Source: Lagopus muta
Lineage: Eukaryota; Chordata; Aves; Galliformes; Phasianidae
Assembly: GCF_023343835.1 (NCBI RefSeq)
Contig: NC_064472.1
Coordinates: forward strand, 11,213,469-11,277,468
Direction of reading: 5' to 3'
Length of the DNA stretch: 64,000 nt
The notes below the pieces were generated by a model that saw nothing but the letters and a program-made list of their open reading frames with translations, did not search any database and was not told the origin of the DNA. How positions within the stretch are numbered: position 1 is the first letter of the stretch; each line of letters starts with the position of its first letter. Below are positions 11,347 to 24,650 of this stretch, piece by piece. Both the position numbers and the translations under genes were made by a program.

Positions 11347-14300
11347 TCCTTACTCTTAAGTCCAGTAGCTTTGTTTATGAAAATAGTAAGCCTTCACCTG
11401 GGAATTGCAATGCTGTTGCTCAATGTGTAATAGCCTTATTTGTCGACACTTCAAGATGCTAGCAGTGTGGTAGAAATTCTGAAATGAAGTAAACTACTCA
11501 AACAATTAAATGCTAGCTAACCATAAGAATGGTATTTATGTACTAATAATCATGTTCATAATCCAAATTCCTGTCTCCATGTGTAATCTCTCAAAACAGA
11601 CTGTGAGTGATTGCAACTATACCTAATAAGGCATTAAGTTCCAGATTTTGGACCATGGCACAATGTTATGGGCTATTTCTGCATAAAATCTGTCTCATCA
11701 GCCAAGTTCTAAAACCAAAAGAAAACAGTTGTACATTCTACTTTACTTTATACAGTAATTTTGCTTTTCCCCCTAAAAGCTACAGTTTTTTCAAGTTCTG
11801 TGCTTTACTGACATTAAACAATATATCATTATGGATAACAATCACAGTAGGTAACAAATGACCTAACAGTTAATAAGGTATTGGCAAAAACCTGATTCTT
11901 GATTTGGCTCTCCCAGAAGGGCTTGTTACATGGCCTCCACAAGCTCAACCAAACAACTGTTGGGGGATTCTCTTGCTTATAGGTGGTGACACAGCTGTGG
12001 GACAGTGAACAAAGCCAGGTTCTCATCTCTGCTTCTCCCCATATTTTACAAAGAGAGAAGAAAAAAGATCTGTATGACCAGATCATACTTAGGGTTACCT
12101 GTCAGCATATTCTAGAAGAGAATAAAACATCTGTTGTTATAGCAATCTGGTAATTGAATATTACCGCTGTATCTGTTATAGCATTCTTATTTGATGCTGG
12201 GCACATATCAACAAGAAACTTTGTATGCAATTCCTGAGTGTATCCTTTTTTCTTTTTTTTTTTTAATTTATCTAACTTCCAATGATAGCTGGCAGGAATC
12301 AAACATATAATTACAAGCTGCTTGAATGTTTTGTATTTCAAAGGAAGATATAAAGTATGCCTTAAAAAATACAAATTATGTATTAAAGTTCATCTGCAGC
12401 AAACATCTCAAAGCAGTGAATCTGATTTTAATCAGAGAGGTTCTGATTTTAACCTCTCTGCTCAAGCTTGTAAGATGTAAAACAGGTGAATCAGCATATC
12501 CACCCTAGATTTTGAAAACACATAAACATTCGCTGCTGAGCACAGGAAAACTCAAGAACTACAGTTCTTTCCCAAAGAAGGAGGTTGAACCATGCAGCTA
12601 AACAAAATACTGATCCACACCATAACAGTTGAAATGGAAACAATTAGGTCTTTCTAGAACACTTGAGAGGAATTAATTGAAAAAGTATTTGTATAAAAGA
12701 TTTATATCGAGTCATTTGAAGGTCTCATAACACACGCACACTATTTCAGAACAGAGAGGTTCTAACAGCAGCAGTGCAACATGCTTTCTTCAATATGGAT
12801 GCTGCTACAGGAGATTGCTTCAGCATAAGCCACATTGCAATGCCTTTTGCAGTGGGTTCTTCCCACACAATGGCTACTTTTTGCAGGAGCGATATGAATG
12901 ACATTTGACAAGAGAGCTATTTTTACAGCTCCAAAGCATCTCACACCTGTATAACCATTAATAACACAGCACATATAGCAGCATTTATTGTATCAATTGA
13001 TGGAGTAGTGAGTGTTCTGTGAAGAGTAAGAGACAGTGCTTTAATGCAGTTGTTTTTAATTTCCAGTAGCAATTCACTGGAGTGACAGAAAGTGAGATCA
13101 TAGACAAGGCTATCAAGTGTCTGCCATTCCCACATAATCAGCAATATTTTATTTTTAACAGCTGAAAATGATGCTGGACACAAAGTCTGTTTCCTAAATA
13201 AACATCCAGACGTAACTAGTCATGCAAGTTCTCCAACAAACTTACAGATTATATTAGTCCTTTGGGAGAAAAAATATCTCTGTTGCTGTTTTGTATCTGC
13301 CCTCCCCTATATTCCTTTTGTGCGCAATTGGAAAGCAATTCCCGAAGCCTGAGGAAGTACTGTATTCTCAAGTATTTCCTAAGGCAATTAAGAACTTCGA
13401 GTAAAAATTCTCCTGAAGCAGAAGAAAAACAACAAAAGCAAGCAAACAACAATGAGCAACAACACTCCACTTGTACTCAGTACAAGTTTCACCTGCAGTT
13501 CCCACATTATTTCAAATCTACTCTGAAATAATCAGCACCAGGAAAGAAAAGCTGATTTGAGAGAAATAGATTTGCTGCTTATTTCTTCCGGATAATTTTC
13601 TTCTCCAACTTTTCAGTGCTCAAAATGCATACTGTTCCATATGTCTGTATTTCACATGCAATTCTCCTGTCCCAGTACTGTTAACAACTTGCTGCAAGGC
13701 TCAGGCAAGCCACAACCACACAAATTAGCTAATAAGAAAAACAGCATTTCTTGGTGTGAAACCAAATGAAAATTAAAAGGAATAAACAGCACAGGTGAGT
13801 GGAAGAAAAACTGATCATCTTCATGTTTCAAATGAAGTGTAAAACTCAAATCAACTTTATCTGACTCAACGTTGTGGACAATGAGTCAGATGTAAATAAA
13901 AGCTGGTAGAAGGATTGGAGCAAAGACTGCTGTTAGCAATCTTCAGCAATAACCTAATCACATTCTTAGTTGCACTTAGCCTGAAGAAATTCCCTTCCAT
14001 CAAAAGATGTTTTCAGCGGTGAACAGAGAAGTTACGTTAATCAGAAGAGTAAAATCCATGTCACTCAACCACTGCAGAAGCAGATGGAATATCTGTGGAG
14101 AACTACCTGAGAAATCTGCAGAGCCCATTGAAAATAAGAGCTTTCCTAATGAAGAAATGGTTACCATTTACATCAGTCAAAAAGTTCCTCCTCAGTCCGA
14201 ACTGTGAGAAAGGAAGGAGTTAATTTCATTCTACAGCATTTATCCAACAGATGACTACACCAAGTAAGAACACATGCAGAAACCTCAGCTTCACCAGATG

Positions 14301-15654
14301 TCTTATTTCCTTGTTTCATCTTATAAACTCTGTGCCCCAGACTACTTTGGTTCTACGTTCAAAACACCCTGGATCTGTTTGGTATGTGCAGCGCATGCAT
14401 TTTGGGGATCATAATCTGAATTAACTGTTTTGAAATAGCATAGCTCTGAAGAAAGAGTGAAAGAATACAAATATCATCTGTGCCAGCAAACATATATGCA
14501 TGGCTAAAACCTTGAACATTAAACTAAATCCCAGATGCGGGGATTTTTCCCCTTCCATCAAACTGTCAGGGAATGTAGGAAAGGAACCAGTACCAGTTTC
14601 ACAATGTGACACAACTTAGGAGAAACCTCTAGGCAGAGCAAACAGTCTCTTCTCTTCATTGTGAGGAAATTAAATTTTAGTGCACTGCTAGCATTAAATG
14701 CTATCAAGACAAAGCTAGTAGGGTGAAATTTAAGGTGAGCATCTTGATGCCTCCATTCAAAAAGAAAAACAGACAATGTAAAACATCTTAGGACACTTTA
14801 ATCAACTCTTATCACTTTGAAACAAAGATCTTTCCACCATTGCAGTTACAATATCATTTGAATAAATAATTTCACAGCATGTTTCCAGAGTGTGAAAATA
14901 TTAATTCAAACGTTGCAAAGCCTGCAATACATTGGTTTAAACATTCAAACTTCCATTTCCCTTTCCATGCTTTTACTGGCTTCCACGCCAGGGAGGCACA
15001 ATAGGAAAGAGCTGAGCTGTTTTCATGACAATACGAGCTGTGCTAAACACGTGCTGGCAAATCCAATAAACTATACAGCCACATCTTTTAACACAGCATA
15101 ATAGGTTTTCCCATAAACAGAGAAAGAAATTACTCAAAGCAACAAAATATCCCAGAAAAAAAGCAAACTCCACCTGCTAAGCACACTCTGACCTTTAGGA
15201 TTCATTCAGAAGTAGTGGTCAGTTGTAACTAGCCTGAAAATATCATCCATAAGTCAAACATAAAACAGCAGAATTTTAAATCATACCAGAAGCTAGCATC
15301 TATGTTGGTCTGCTTAAAAAGCTTCAGATTAAGATTAATTTTATTTGCAAGTATTTTTTTCCTATCATACACACAAAGTACTTAGTATGATGCCAACAGC
15401 ACTATTTTACCAACATGAATTCAAAATAAAGACTTTGACTCAGTATCCACTGACTCAAAACTAATAGTACAAAAACACTTTTGCCCATTCCAGAAAAAGA
15501 CAATTTATATTTCTTTTATGCTATGCTCACCAGCATGGCATTAAACGGTATCAAGTCACCAAAAAAGCTTGAACAGATATTCAGTGACAGAAACACCAGT
15601 TGTGGCATTTACTTTCAAACAGGCTGTAGACCTCTAGTTGCCATTCATGTATAT
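11347..15654. other. Non-coding intronic block with a small hairpin
   Basis: AT-rich, no gene recognised. It has a T-run near 12251-12264 and a perfect 10-bp hairpin at 12433-12460 (cagagaggtt, 8-nt loop, aacctctctg). The loop octamer ctgatttt also occurs just upstream at 12422-12429. Confidence 0.55.
12433..12460. repeat. Perfect 10-bp hairpin
   Basis: The arms cagagaggtt and aacctctctg are exact reverse complements with the loop ctgatttt. It is not part of a recognised element. Confidence 0.8.
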
Positions 15655-15946
15655 CACAGAATCACAGAATCACAGAATGGTCAGGGTCGGAAGGGACCTC
15701 AAGGATCATGAATCTCCAACCCCCCTGCCACAGGCAGGACCACCAACCTCCACATTTAATGCTAAACCAGGCTGCCCAGGGCCCCATCCAGTCTGGCCTT
15801 GAACACCTCCAGGGAGGGGCGGTACCCACAACCCCTCTGGGCAGCCTGTTCCAGCACCTCACCACTCTCTCTGTAAAGAACTTCCCCCTGACATCCAACC
15901 TCAATCTTCCCTCCCTCAACTTAAAACCATTTCCCCTTGTCCTGCA
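15655..15946 (-). mobile_element. CR1 LINE 3' segment of an inverted (twin-primed) copy
   Basis: Starts with three antisense tail octamers (atcacaga repeats at 15655-15679), then 'ggtcagggtcggaagggacc' and antisense 3' UTR and ORF2 end, up to 'ccccttgtcctg'. At 15946/15947 it switches abruptly to CR1 in the opposite orientation. Relative to a full CR1, this part covers the last 290 or so bases. Confidence 0.94.
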
Positions 15947-16299
15947 GCCCTGTGGAGAAGGACCTAGGGGTCTTGATAGATGAAAAACTTAATATGAGCC
16001 AGCAGCGTGTCCTTGCGGCTTGGAAGGCAAATACTATCCTGAGCTCCATCAAAAGAGGGGTGGCCAGCAGGAACAGGGAGGTGATTGTCCCCCTCTACCC
16101 TGCTCTTGTGAGGCTCCATCTGGAATGCTGCATCCAAGTGTGGAGCACCCAGTACAAAAAGGACAGGGAGCTGTTGGAGAGGGTCCAGAGGAAAGCCAAA
16201 AAGATGATCAGGGGACTGGAGCACCTCCCCTATGAAGACAGGCTGAGGGAGCTGGGCTTGTTCAGCTTGGAGAAAAGAAGGCTGCAGGGTGACCTCAAG
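15947..16299 (+). mobile_element. CR1 LINE upstream segment, inverted relative to its 3' part
   Basis: Encodes the ORF2 stretch from the '[17 protein letters not shown]' region to '[15 protein letters not shown]' in the plus direction, then stops at 'ggtgacctcaa'. In element coordinates it ends a short distance before the point where the minus-strand segment at 15655-15946 begins. Together they are two adjacent parts of one CR1 insertion with its 5' part flipped. The outer end runs into an ACAA-rich simple repeat. Confidence 0.92.
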
Positions 16300-18033
16300 C
16301 AAACAAACAAACAAAAAAACAACAAAAATATCTCAGACATAGAATTTAGGTGATTAGTGCATGAAGGCAACCAGAACAAGAATCTGCATATTACCCATCT
16401 TGTTTTTATTACTGTACAATTACACAGTGATTTTTACTGGCACCTCTACTCCCAGAAAAGAACTTGGATTGAATGCCATCTTGCCTCCAAAGAGTGCAAA
16501 TAAAGTAAGGAGCAAAACCTACTTGTTCCACTCTCTACTTCAATTGTCCAACCTTTGCAAAGGTTAAGAATCTGATACCATGTAGTCCTAAGACATTTCC
16601 AGCACTAGAAAAACATTCTCACATCCCAATTCGATTGGAGCTGCACAATTCCCTGGTTTTGCAGGTTCAGAAAAAAGAAAAGAAGAAAAAAAGAAAAGAA
16701 GGAAAAAGAACTGGCAGTGAAACCGGAAAGCTGAAAGCAAAGAAAAACAACAACAACAAAGGCAAAATAAATAAATAAACAAATAAATAAAAAAACAAAA
16801 CAAAGAAACCCAACAGGATTAAGGTTAAGACTATGTGATATGTCCCAGGTAAGGGCCACACAGCTTAATCCTTCTTTTAGCAATGCAGCTTTGGATGCTT
16901 CAAATAGAATCCACATTGCAAACTTAGCCATCTATTTGTTCAGATGTACCACATTTTTTTGCATTTAATCTTTTACGGTAAAGATTCAAGACTATGTATG
17001 GCATGGACTGCATTTCCTAGATATGCCAGAGAAAAATGAAAATGCCTTGAATTCAGCCTTGAAATGGCTTGCCTTTTTAGTGAACAGAACACAGATATTC
17101 CATAATACTAAATGCAAATATTACTTCCCAAAAATCTTTGCCACAACCAGCTTCCCACCAGCTTCTTCAGAAGGTAGATCTGCGTCGTGGAGCTAATTCA
17201 AGCTAAGATATCTATATTTTGGAGCTTCTAATAGACAATTCCAGAAAGAAAGGAGACTGAGTTCTTTTCTGAGACTTTGTTATGATTTTGATATCCATGT
17301 TAACAATTAAAAAGGATTCAGACAGGATCTTATCTTTAGGCATCTGGTTTACCTCTTTTTCTGTCAGCATACCTGAATAGAAATACATATGATAATAGGT
17401 TTTTCTAGAATGAAATTGGCTTTTAAGCAGTCTTCAGTCTGAAAAGCAGATTATGCAACCAGCCAAGCTATTAATACATTTCATTATGAAATACATTAAT
17501 GAAAAATGAAATGAAAAATCATTTCACTCTGCAATACAGGTATCTTTGAAATGGAATTCATTGTCACTAGTCTAGTACTACTAACACTGAAAAGTGAGCA
17601 TTGCCCAAAACCAAGCTTTGGTCAGTAGCCTTAAGTACATCACATAATAGCAATCATGCAGAATCGGAGCATGTCAGAGACGTGTACCACCAAAGTTATC
17701 TATTTTTCAGACACAATTTTCTCATGAGAATGGAGAAACACCTGCACAGAGACTGCTTTTGGAGCAGACACAGCAAAGAAAGATAAATGGAAGTGCAGGT
17801 TAACTTCAGGGACAGTCTGTACCCCTACATACAAATTTGATAGGGAGAAGATACCTGAAAACTTAGATCAGACAGCTGATTAAAAAACTGACATGCAGGT
17901 GTACTTCACATGGAGAATTCACCTTTCTCATACATACCAACTCCATGCAAGTTAAAGAGCATTTCACTGATACAGTTATCCTAACCTCTGCACACAAAAG
18001 AGCATCAAGACTTGGAAAAAAAATGACTATGAG
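16300..18033. other. Non-coding intronic block with purine-rich tracts
   Basis: No gene recognised. The block opens with (ACAA)n at about 16300-16327. A polypurine tract (A/G only apart from rare bases) lies at about 16671-16710, followed by AAC/AAATA-rich repeats at 16746-16805. The minus-strand frames rich in Phe and Leu over this part are translations of these low-complexity tracts. Confidence 0.6.
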
Positions 18034-18402
18034 TTCACAGAATCACAGAATCACCAAGGTTGGAAAAGACCTTCAAGATCATCCAGTCCAACCATCCCCC
18101 TGTCACCAATAGTTCTCACTAAACCCTGTCCCTCAGCACAAAATCCAAACGTTCCTTGAACAGCTCCAGGGTCGGTGACTGCACCGCCTCCCTGAGCAGC
18201 CCATTCCACTGCCTGACCACTCTTTCAGACAAGCAGTGTTTCCTAACATCCAGCCTAAATCTCCCCTGGTGCAGCTTGAAGCCATTCCCTCCAGTCCTAT
18301 CACCAGTTTCATGAGAGAAGAGCCCGACCCCCAGCTTGCTAGAGCCTCCCTTCAGGTAGTTATAGAGAGCAGTGAGGTCTCCCCCGAGCCTTCTCTTCTC
18401 TG
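18034..18402 (-). mobile_element. CR1 LINE 3' end
   Basis: Begins 'ttcacagaatcacagaatca' and 'aggttggaaaagaccttcaa', then follows the antisense CR1 3' UTR and ORF2 end to 'gagccttctcttctctggg'. It is 5'-truncated after about 370 bp. Few substitutions relative to other copies suggest moderate age. Confidence 0.95.
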
Positions 18403-19110
18403 GGTATAAACTATGAAACTTTTTAAAGAATAAGATTTTCTCTAGATATATTTTTACTTTATTTTGGTTACCTTTGACAACAGGAAAGAAAACAATATAA
18501 AGGAGCTTATTTGAAGACCATATGCATGAAGGTCAGCTGTGTCATTCACGCATATCTCTCTGTTTCCTCTAAAAAGAAGAATTATTATTGCAGTCACGTT
18601 CCTATGTGCCTCCAGCAGGGAAGAACCCTACAGCCATAAGCCACATTGAAAAGACAATTACAATTTTGTTTTATTACTTCAGAGCTGCCAAATAGGTAAA
18701 TGACAATGCAGGAGAACCCTAACTTTCTAAAAATAAATGTTTATTGAAATGAATCTCAGATGGAACTAAAGGTTCATACTACCTTTAAAATTCAGTTGTG
18801 TGATAGAACTTTTGCAACCAAAGGATTATCAGACAGCAGCTGTTGATATCAAGAACAAATCACAAAATCAAGCTATTTAATATGATTTGAATTCAGTAAG
18901 CTCCCTTTCATTTAAATGTGGTCTATATTTAGTTCTGGCATTGCACAAGACAAGCAATGGGATGAAGAACAGCAGTCAGTTCTGAATTCAGCTTGTTCAG
19001 GACTTGAGAGACCTGTTCACACCAGTTGCAGGAGGGAGCAGTTGCTGGATCTGGATCTTTCTGGTAACCAGAAACGTTAGTCTAATTCTTGTCCACACAC
19101 CTTTTCAGGT
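18403..19110. other. Non-coding intronic block
   Basis: AT-rich sequence with no recognisable gene or repeat. It borders the left arm of the large inverted repeat. Confidence 0.5.
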
Positions 19111-19375
19111 CTACTGCTTTACAAAATACGGAGCAAAAGCAGGCAGATACCCAAGCAAGTCTGGAATAACTGTGCAGCCTCTTTGCTATCTCCTTCACAG
19201 AATCACAGAATCACAGAATCCTTTCCTTAGCAGAAGTTAACCTAACCCTCTTGTCATGTGTTTTGAGCTGCATTTGAACAATCCTTCTGCCTGCCTTCAA
19301 CTCCTCATTCTTGGAATACCATTGCAGTCAGTTCTTCTTATTACAGCTACATCCTGTGAAATTATCCAAGAACAA
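19111..19375 (+). repeat. Left arm of a large imperfect inverted repeat
   Basis: The sequence from 'ctactgctttacaaaatacg' to 'ccaagaac' is the reverse complement of 19970-20200, with about a dozen substitutions over roughly 225 aligned bases by eye. Two indels distinguish the arms: a 34-base stretch with CR1 tail octamers at 19197-19230 and about 8 bases near 19142-19150, both present only here. The arms are separated by about 594 bases. I recognise no known transposon ends. Confidence 0.92.
19197..19220 (-). mobile_element. CR1 tail octamers without a CR1 body
   Basis: Three tandem ACAGAATC units (antisense CR1 tail ATTCTGTG) followed by 'ctttccttag' occur inside the left inverted-repeat arm and are absent from the right arm. 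No other CR1 sequence adjoins them. This fits an extremely 5'-truncated CR1 insertion; loss from the other arm is the alternative. Confidence 0.7.
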
Positions 19376-19969
19376 AGTAGACTTCTACTTGTTATGCCCA
19401 AAAGTAAAATGTTGCAATCCATGATAAAATTTAAAATCCTCTAGTACAAATTTATTCACAGTTCACAAAATAAATAAATAAATACATAAAAATTAAAACA
19501 AAAAACAAAAACAAACAAAAACAGAACAAAATGTAACACTGTAACATACAAATAGGGAAAAGAACAACCTGTAAAAGTTTCAGAGATAACAAGAAGTACT
19601 GTTTCCAGTCACTTGATATCAATTTCTTTAACCTATGGGTATTTCCATATGACAAATATTATACATCTCACTTGAAAGAGAGTACATGTTGGCACAGATT
19701 TCTGGTTTTAATACTATGTAACTTTAGTTCTACTTCTTTTTTTAAACCATGAAGAAATAGATTATCTATCTCTAATAATTTAACTTAAGATACAAGTCTG
19801 TGTAGCAATAGAATTGAGGGAAAATGAGGGATCACTGTTTCAAAAAAAAAAAAAAAAAAAAAAAGGAAAAAAGGCAACATTTTGTCCAGAGAAGTTAATT
19901 TGGGAAGCCACAACCTAAACAAAATGTCCCATTGAAACAGTAAGTGTGTGAGGACTCCTCCTGGGAAGA
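19376..19969. other. Spacer between the inverted-repeat arms
   Basis: AT-rich spacer with an A/C-rich stretch (AAATA and AAAAC motifs) at about 19468-19530 and an uninterrupted A-run of 23 at 19842-19864. No gene seen. Confidence 0.7.
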
Positions 19970-20200
19970 AAGAAGTTCTGGGATTATTTCACAGGATGTA
20001 GCTGTAATGAGAAGAACTGACTGGCAATGATATTCCAAGAATGAGGAGTTGAAGGCAGGCAGAAGGATTGTTCAAATGCAGCTCAAAACACATGACAAGA
20101 GGGTTAGGTTCACTTCTGCTGAAGGAGATAGCAAAGGGGCTGCACAGCTATTTCAGACTTGCTTGGCTGCATTTGCTCTGTATTTTGTAAAGCAGTGAGG
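19970..20200 (-). repeat. Right arm of the large imperfect inverted repeat
   Basis: Reverse complement of 19111-19375 (for example 'gaggagttgaaggcaggcag' here against ctgcctgccttcaactcctc there). It lacks the CR1 octamer stretch of the left arm, so at the equivalent point 'gaaggagatagc' is joined directly to the neighbouring sequence. Confidence 0.92.
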
Positions 20201-23200
20201 GCTCGGAGCTCACCCCTAAGAGACTCAAGGTGTGATATCTGACTAGCAGATGGAAAAATGTATCCATTTTTGTTCAGACTGTTCAAAATGCTGCCAGCCA
20301 AATTGCTAAGGTAAAACCCCAAGTCTTAGTCAAACAGCCCAGCAGAGTAACATCTGTGACTTGATTTCCTTTGAAACAAAGACAGGACATGAGTCCTCAT
20401 CAAAACGTCATACGGTGGTACCAGTCCGTTTCATATCTTTCTTCAGAACTGGTTTCTCAGAAACAGGGGAGGGCAAATGTTTGGTTTTCTAATTCAGAGC
20501 GAAGAATTATTTTATGAGACATTTCAGTAAACGAGGGTAGCATATCAAATAATGTTTCTAAAAAGTACAATGGCCAGTTGCTATGTATTTTTTCAGCAAT
20601 AATTAACTGACCATCAACTCTGCAAATGCCACTTTTCTTTCTTTCACATAATAACTGCTTTATCTGTAGTGCCAATATGCAACAGCCTGACAGAACATGA
20701 TTGCAAACAGCTTCCCAGATCATTGTCCTTGGGCTCAAATACAAGCTGTATTAATGTTCTTTTCCCCAATGTTAAATGTTTTTGATAGCTAAGAGAAAGG
20801 CTCCATGGTAGAAGAACTAGTTGCTAGACGAGGGCGTCCCATTGTGGGCTGTATTTGGCACTTCTTTCCTATATTGTGAAAGCATGACACCCATTAGTAT
20901 AATTGGGATTTACAAGCCTGCACAATGAGGCAAAACTTATAAAAGACCCAAGAGAGTGAACATAAGCTAGCATCAACTGGGGTGAATTTGATGTGTAAGC
21001 CATAATGCTGTTTCAAGACCATTTCTGGCTTTCACAAAGAATAAAAATTCTTAGTATTGCTTGGTATGCATGTAATTCTATTTTGTGCCTGTATCTCACA
21101 GTACTTACTAAAATAAGCCAAAATAAACTAATCCTAAACCCACATGCAGCCATACATTTTAAAAAAAGCATCCCTGAAAAAACAGATTATATTTTTAAAG
21201 TAGGAGAAGTTAATGGAATTAAACCTGCTGGGAGACAAATGTGAAAGTCTTCATTTCTTCAGCTTTCTTAGTTTTGCTAGGGTATTCAAAAATATTTCAG
21301 TGAAATAAACTTCTCTAACTTTGCATGTGAATTACAATCTTAATGCTAACTTCCATGGTGTTCCAGGAGACTGTATCTTCCGGTACCTGCTAAAGTTGTA
21401 CTCAATTTATGACATGAAAAAGTCTTGGAGTTAAAAATATAGACATCATACCTTATCTTATGCAAGTTAGCTACTTTAAAGACCACCCTAATGAAGATGG
21501 AACTTTACTATTGTAATTCTAACTGTCCTAGCAATATGTGCGTGATTTTCAATCTCACCCTAATCAACTGTAACTATTATGTGTCCACTTACATTAATGA
21601 ACAAGTTAAGCTACCAGACTCAAAAACAGAGTCTTTCCTCTGTAAGTATCCTCAAGCAAAATAAACAGACACCCAAGACAGCAGAGAAGAAGAATCAAAG
21701 AATTCAGTTGAGGTAGATCTCCCCCTTCCTACATACTTTCTGCCCTGCTGATGGTGATTACAAAATCAATGAAACACAAATAACATGTACTGGAAATAAA
21801 AGCATTAATATAAATTTTGGTCCCTTGTTAAATAGAAATGATAGAGGCTATAGACAGAGAATCAGAAAAACTGACAACAGTCAGAAAACATAGTTTCACT
21901 CATGAAAGTATTCTTCTTTTATGTATGGGAAGGTAGTTCTCCAAAGCCATATCATTTCTACTTCTAATATAATAAGGAACATGTTGAACTGCAAATACTA
22001 AAGCACTTTCAGGGTTTTCAAGCAATTTGTATCTACAAGTTGTAAAAGAGAAGACCAAGAGCTATCGGAAATTCACACTGTTGCTCTGTAAATTCTGGAA
22101 TAAGAGATATTCTCAAGAAATGGCAAAGTCAATGTTAGCATAGGAGAGAGCACAACTTAGGATATCATAGTCACATCAACTTGACATGATTCAGGGCAAA
22201 AAAGGAAGGACTGCTGATACTAGCCAGACTAGTAAAGAATTAACAGCAGGAAGTATGGTGAAAGCCAACTTTATAAACAACAGATCCTATCTAATGAGAT
22301 TACAATTTTACATTTTCTAATCACATTTCCTAATTAGATTAGAAGTTTGACCAGAAAAAAAATACAGTATGCTTATAACACATCTCAGCTCTGTAAGATA
22401 TCTATCTTGGCACATTTTATCAAAGAATGATTTACTTAATTCAAAACTAGCTGACTGAGAGAGCTTAACATATAATTACAGAACAGCAGACATTATTAAG
22501 CAGGTATTTTTCTATCAAAATCCTCTGAAGGCATCAATTTTTTCCCTCTGGAACCATACATTCTTAGGAAGATTTGAAAAGCAGCACATAAACATTCTAC
22601 TGTCTGTAGATAATACAAAGATATGGGCATGCTTTGTTATTGGAAAGGTGGCAGGCACACAGCAACCACTTGCAATCTGATCTTCAGGAAAGAGCACAAA
22701 ATTCTATGAGGTCAAATGAACAGTTGCACAACAGAGAAACTAAGCCTTGGAAAACCGTGCTGAAATCTGTGAAGCCAACTCTGAGGTTCTTAGTGTCACC
22801 TCAGACTGGCTGAACACTAGAGCTCTTAACAGGCCTTGGCAGACAGAAAGGTAAATGCAATCCCAGAAGACACAGAAGTCTCTCCTACTCCACCATCCAT
22901 TGCTGCATGTGCCTGCTAGCATCTTGCCAACTGTACTTTGCCTTGGCAACACATCTACCTGGCTTAGATCAGTGTTCAGTCTTCGCTCAGCATGGAAAAC
23001 TTTGCTGGAAAGCAGGTAACAGCCTAGTAGCACTTCCTATTTCAGTGCTGCCACACAGAATTACAAGAAATAAAGTACAATCCTGAAAATCGCTAGTTCT
23101 TACCTACCACAATACAGTGAGCAGTGTGACAATTTTGTATTTTTCTCCACGGTGTCGTTGTCTTCACTGACAAATTCGGTTAGACCTGTATTTGTAGAAG

Positions 23201-24650
23201 TTACACTTATTAAAGTTTCGTTATTTTACCTGCTACTATTGATTTGCTTGCATCTGAGTGTACAGGCTAGCTTATGTTTCCTCAGAAATAAAGAAAATTA
23301 GAGCTTTTTTTTTCAGTGGCACAGCAACAGCCATTATTTCACCCTTCTGTCCAGCTTTCGTATTTTAATGCTGCATTGATCTTCATTCAAGCAGAGGAAA
23401 ACTCTTGGGGACACAGAGTGCCTTTGCAAAAGGCATACAGCAGCTACTGGAAATCAGTGTCTCAAAGCACTTAAACCTGTCCCCAACACCTTCAATTACT
23501 ATTTCCTGTTAAATGTTTCTGAAGTGACACACACAGAATATTTAAGACAGAGTATAGTGGACAAAGAGCATGACCTGTGTGTCAGCTACAGAGAACATTC
23601 TGTAAGTTTAAAATCAAGCTCAGTTCAACACAGTCTTAAGGACATTATTTTGCTGTTTTTCCCAGTGAGTTCAGAAGCACCATCATGCTTGCAGAAACAG
23701 TCTACACATTAAACTGCTTGAAAATTAGCTTTGATTAGGTACTCAGGGGATTCTTTTCAACTGCCTGCTGCCTCTCTTACAGGCTTATTTCAGCAAATAT
23801 CAGTTGTGGTCTGCTAAAATTTTCAATATGCAAGGACATATTTTCTCCCTTAAACTCAAAGATACATACTAGATTTAAATAAGTAAGTAAACAAATAAAT
23901 GTGAAAACAACCCAAACTATTGTGGACATGAACTCCTTGTTTTGGGTCTGAAGATACTGTATTGAATTACAACACTTGATCAGGCTTGCAGATCCTGCCC
24001 TTAACATGCCTGGGATTTTATGTATTAAAAATACTTTAAAAAATAATTTTTACACAGCTGATTACTTGTGTAATAGCTGTGTTATCTAACACTGGTACAA
24101 AAATGGAAAATTGTTTATAACAAGTATGTTCTTGCTTCACCACAGACAAAGAAATCTGTATCAACATACAGCCAAGGATCTAAAGCCGTTTGAACATACA
24201 AAGACTTCTCAATCTGGTGTTGGTGGGTTTTTGTTTTTGGCAGGTTTTGTTTTGTTTATTTTATTTCAGTATTTAGGTTACTTTTTTTGTTTGCTTGTTT
24301 GTTTTCCATCCCTGTGGAGTTTGGGGGAGACTTTTGCTTGCACTCCTTTCTCTTTACACAAGTTTTCCTTTATTACCCTGGGTTCCACTTCTTTTTCAAC
24401 ATTAATTTTTTCAACAAAGTTGTAGAACCTCACATGTTTTCAACTTTAAACGCAATGCTAAGTTTTGCCTAATTACTACCACTTCAGCTACTCTCAACTT
24501 CAGCTGTAAAAGGCTATCTACAAAACAAAGGTTTGGTAGCAACTTTCTGATGGGATACTGGACAGTGCTGCAGGAGCACTTTCCAAAACAGGACTTTCGC
24601 AGACCACCAGTATCTCACTAATCTTCATCCTTACTCTTCAGAAGGTTTTT

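Noticed and set aside
15937..16353. 138-codon plus-strand frame and overlapping minus-strand frames near 15.7-16.3 kb
   Set aside because: They are translations of the two opposed CR1 segments and their junction.
16588..16931. Phe/Leu-rich minus-strand frames as a membrane protein
   Set aside because: They are antisense translations of polypurine and AAATA/AAC simple repeats; the hydrophobicity is a composition effect.
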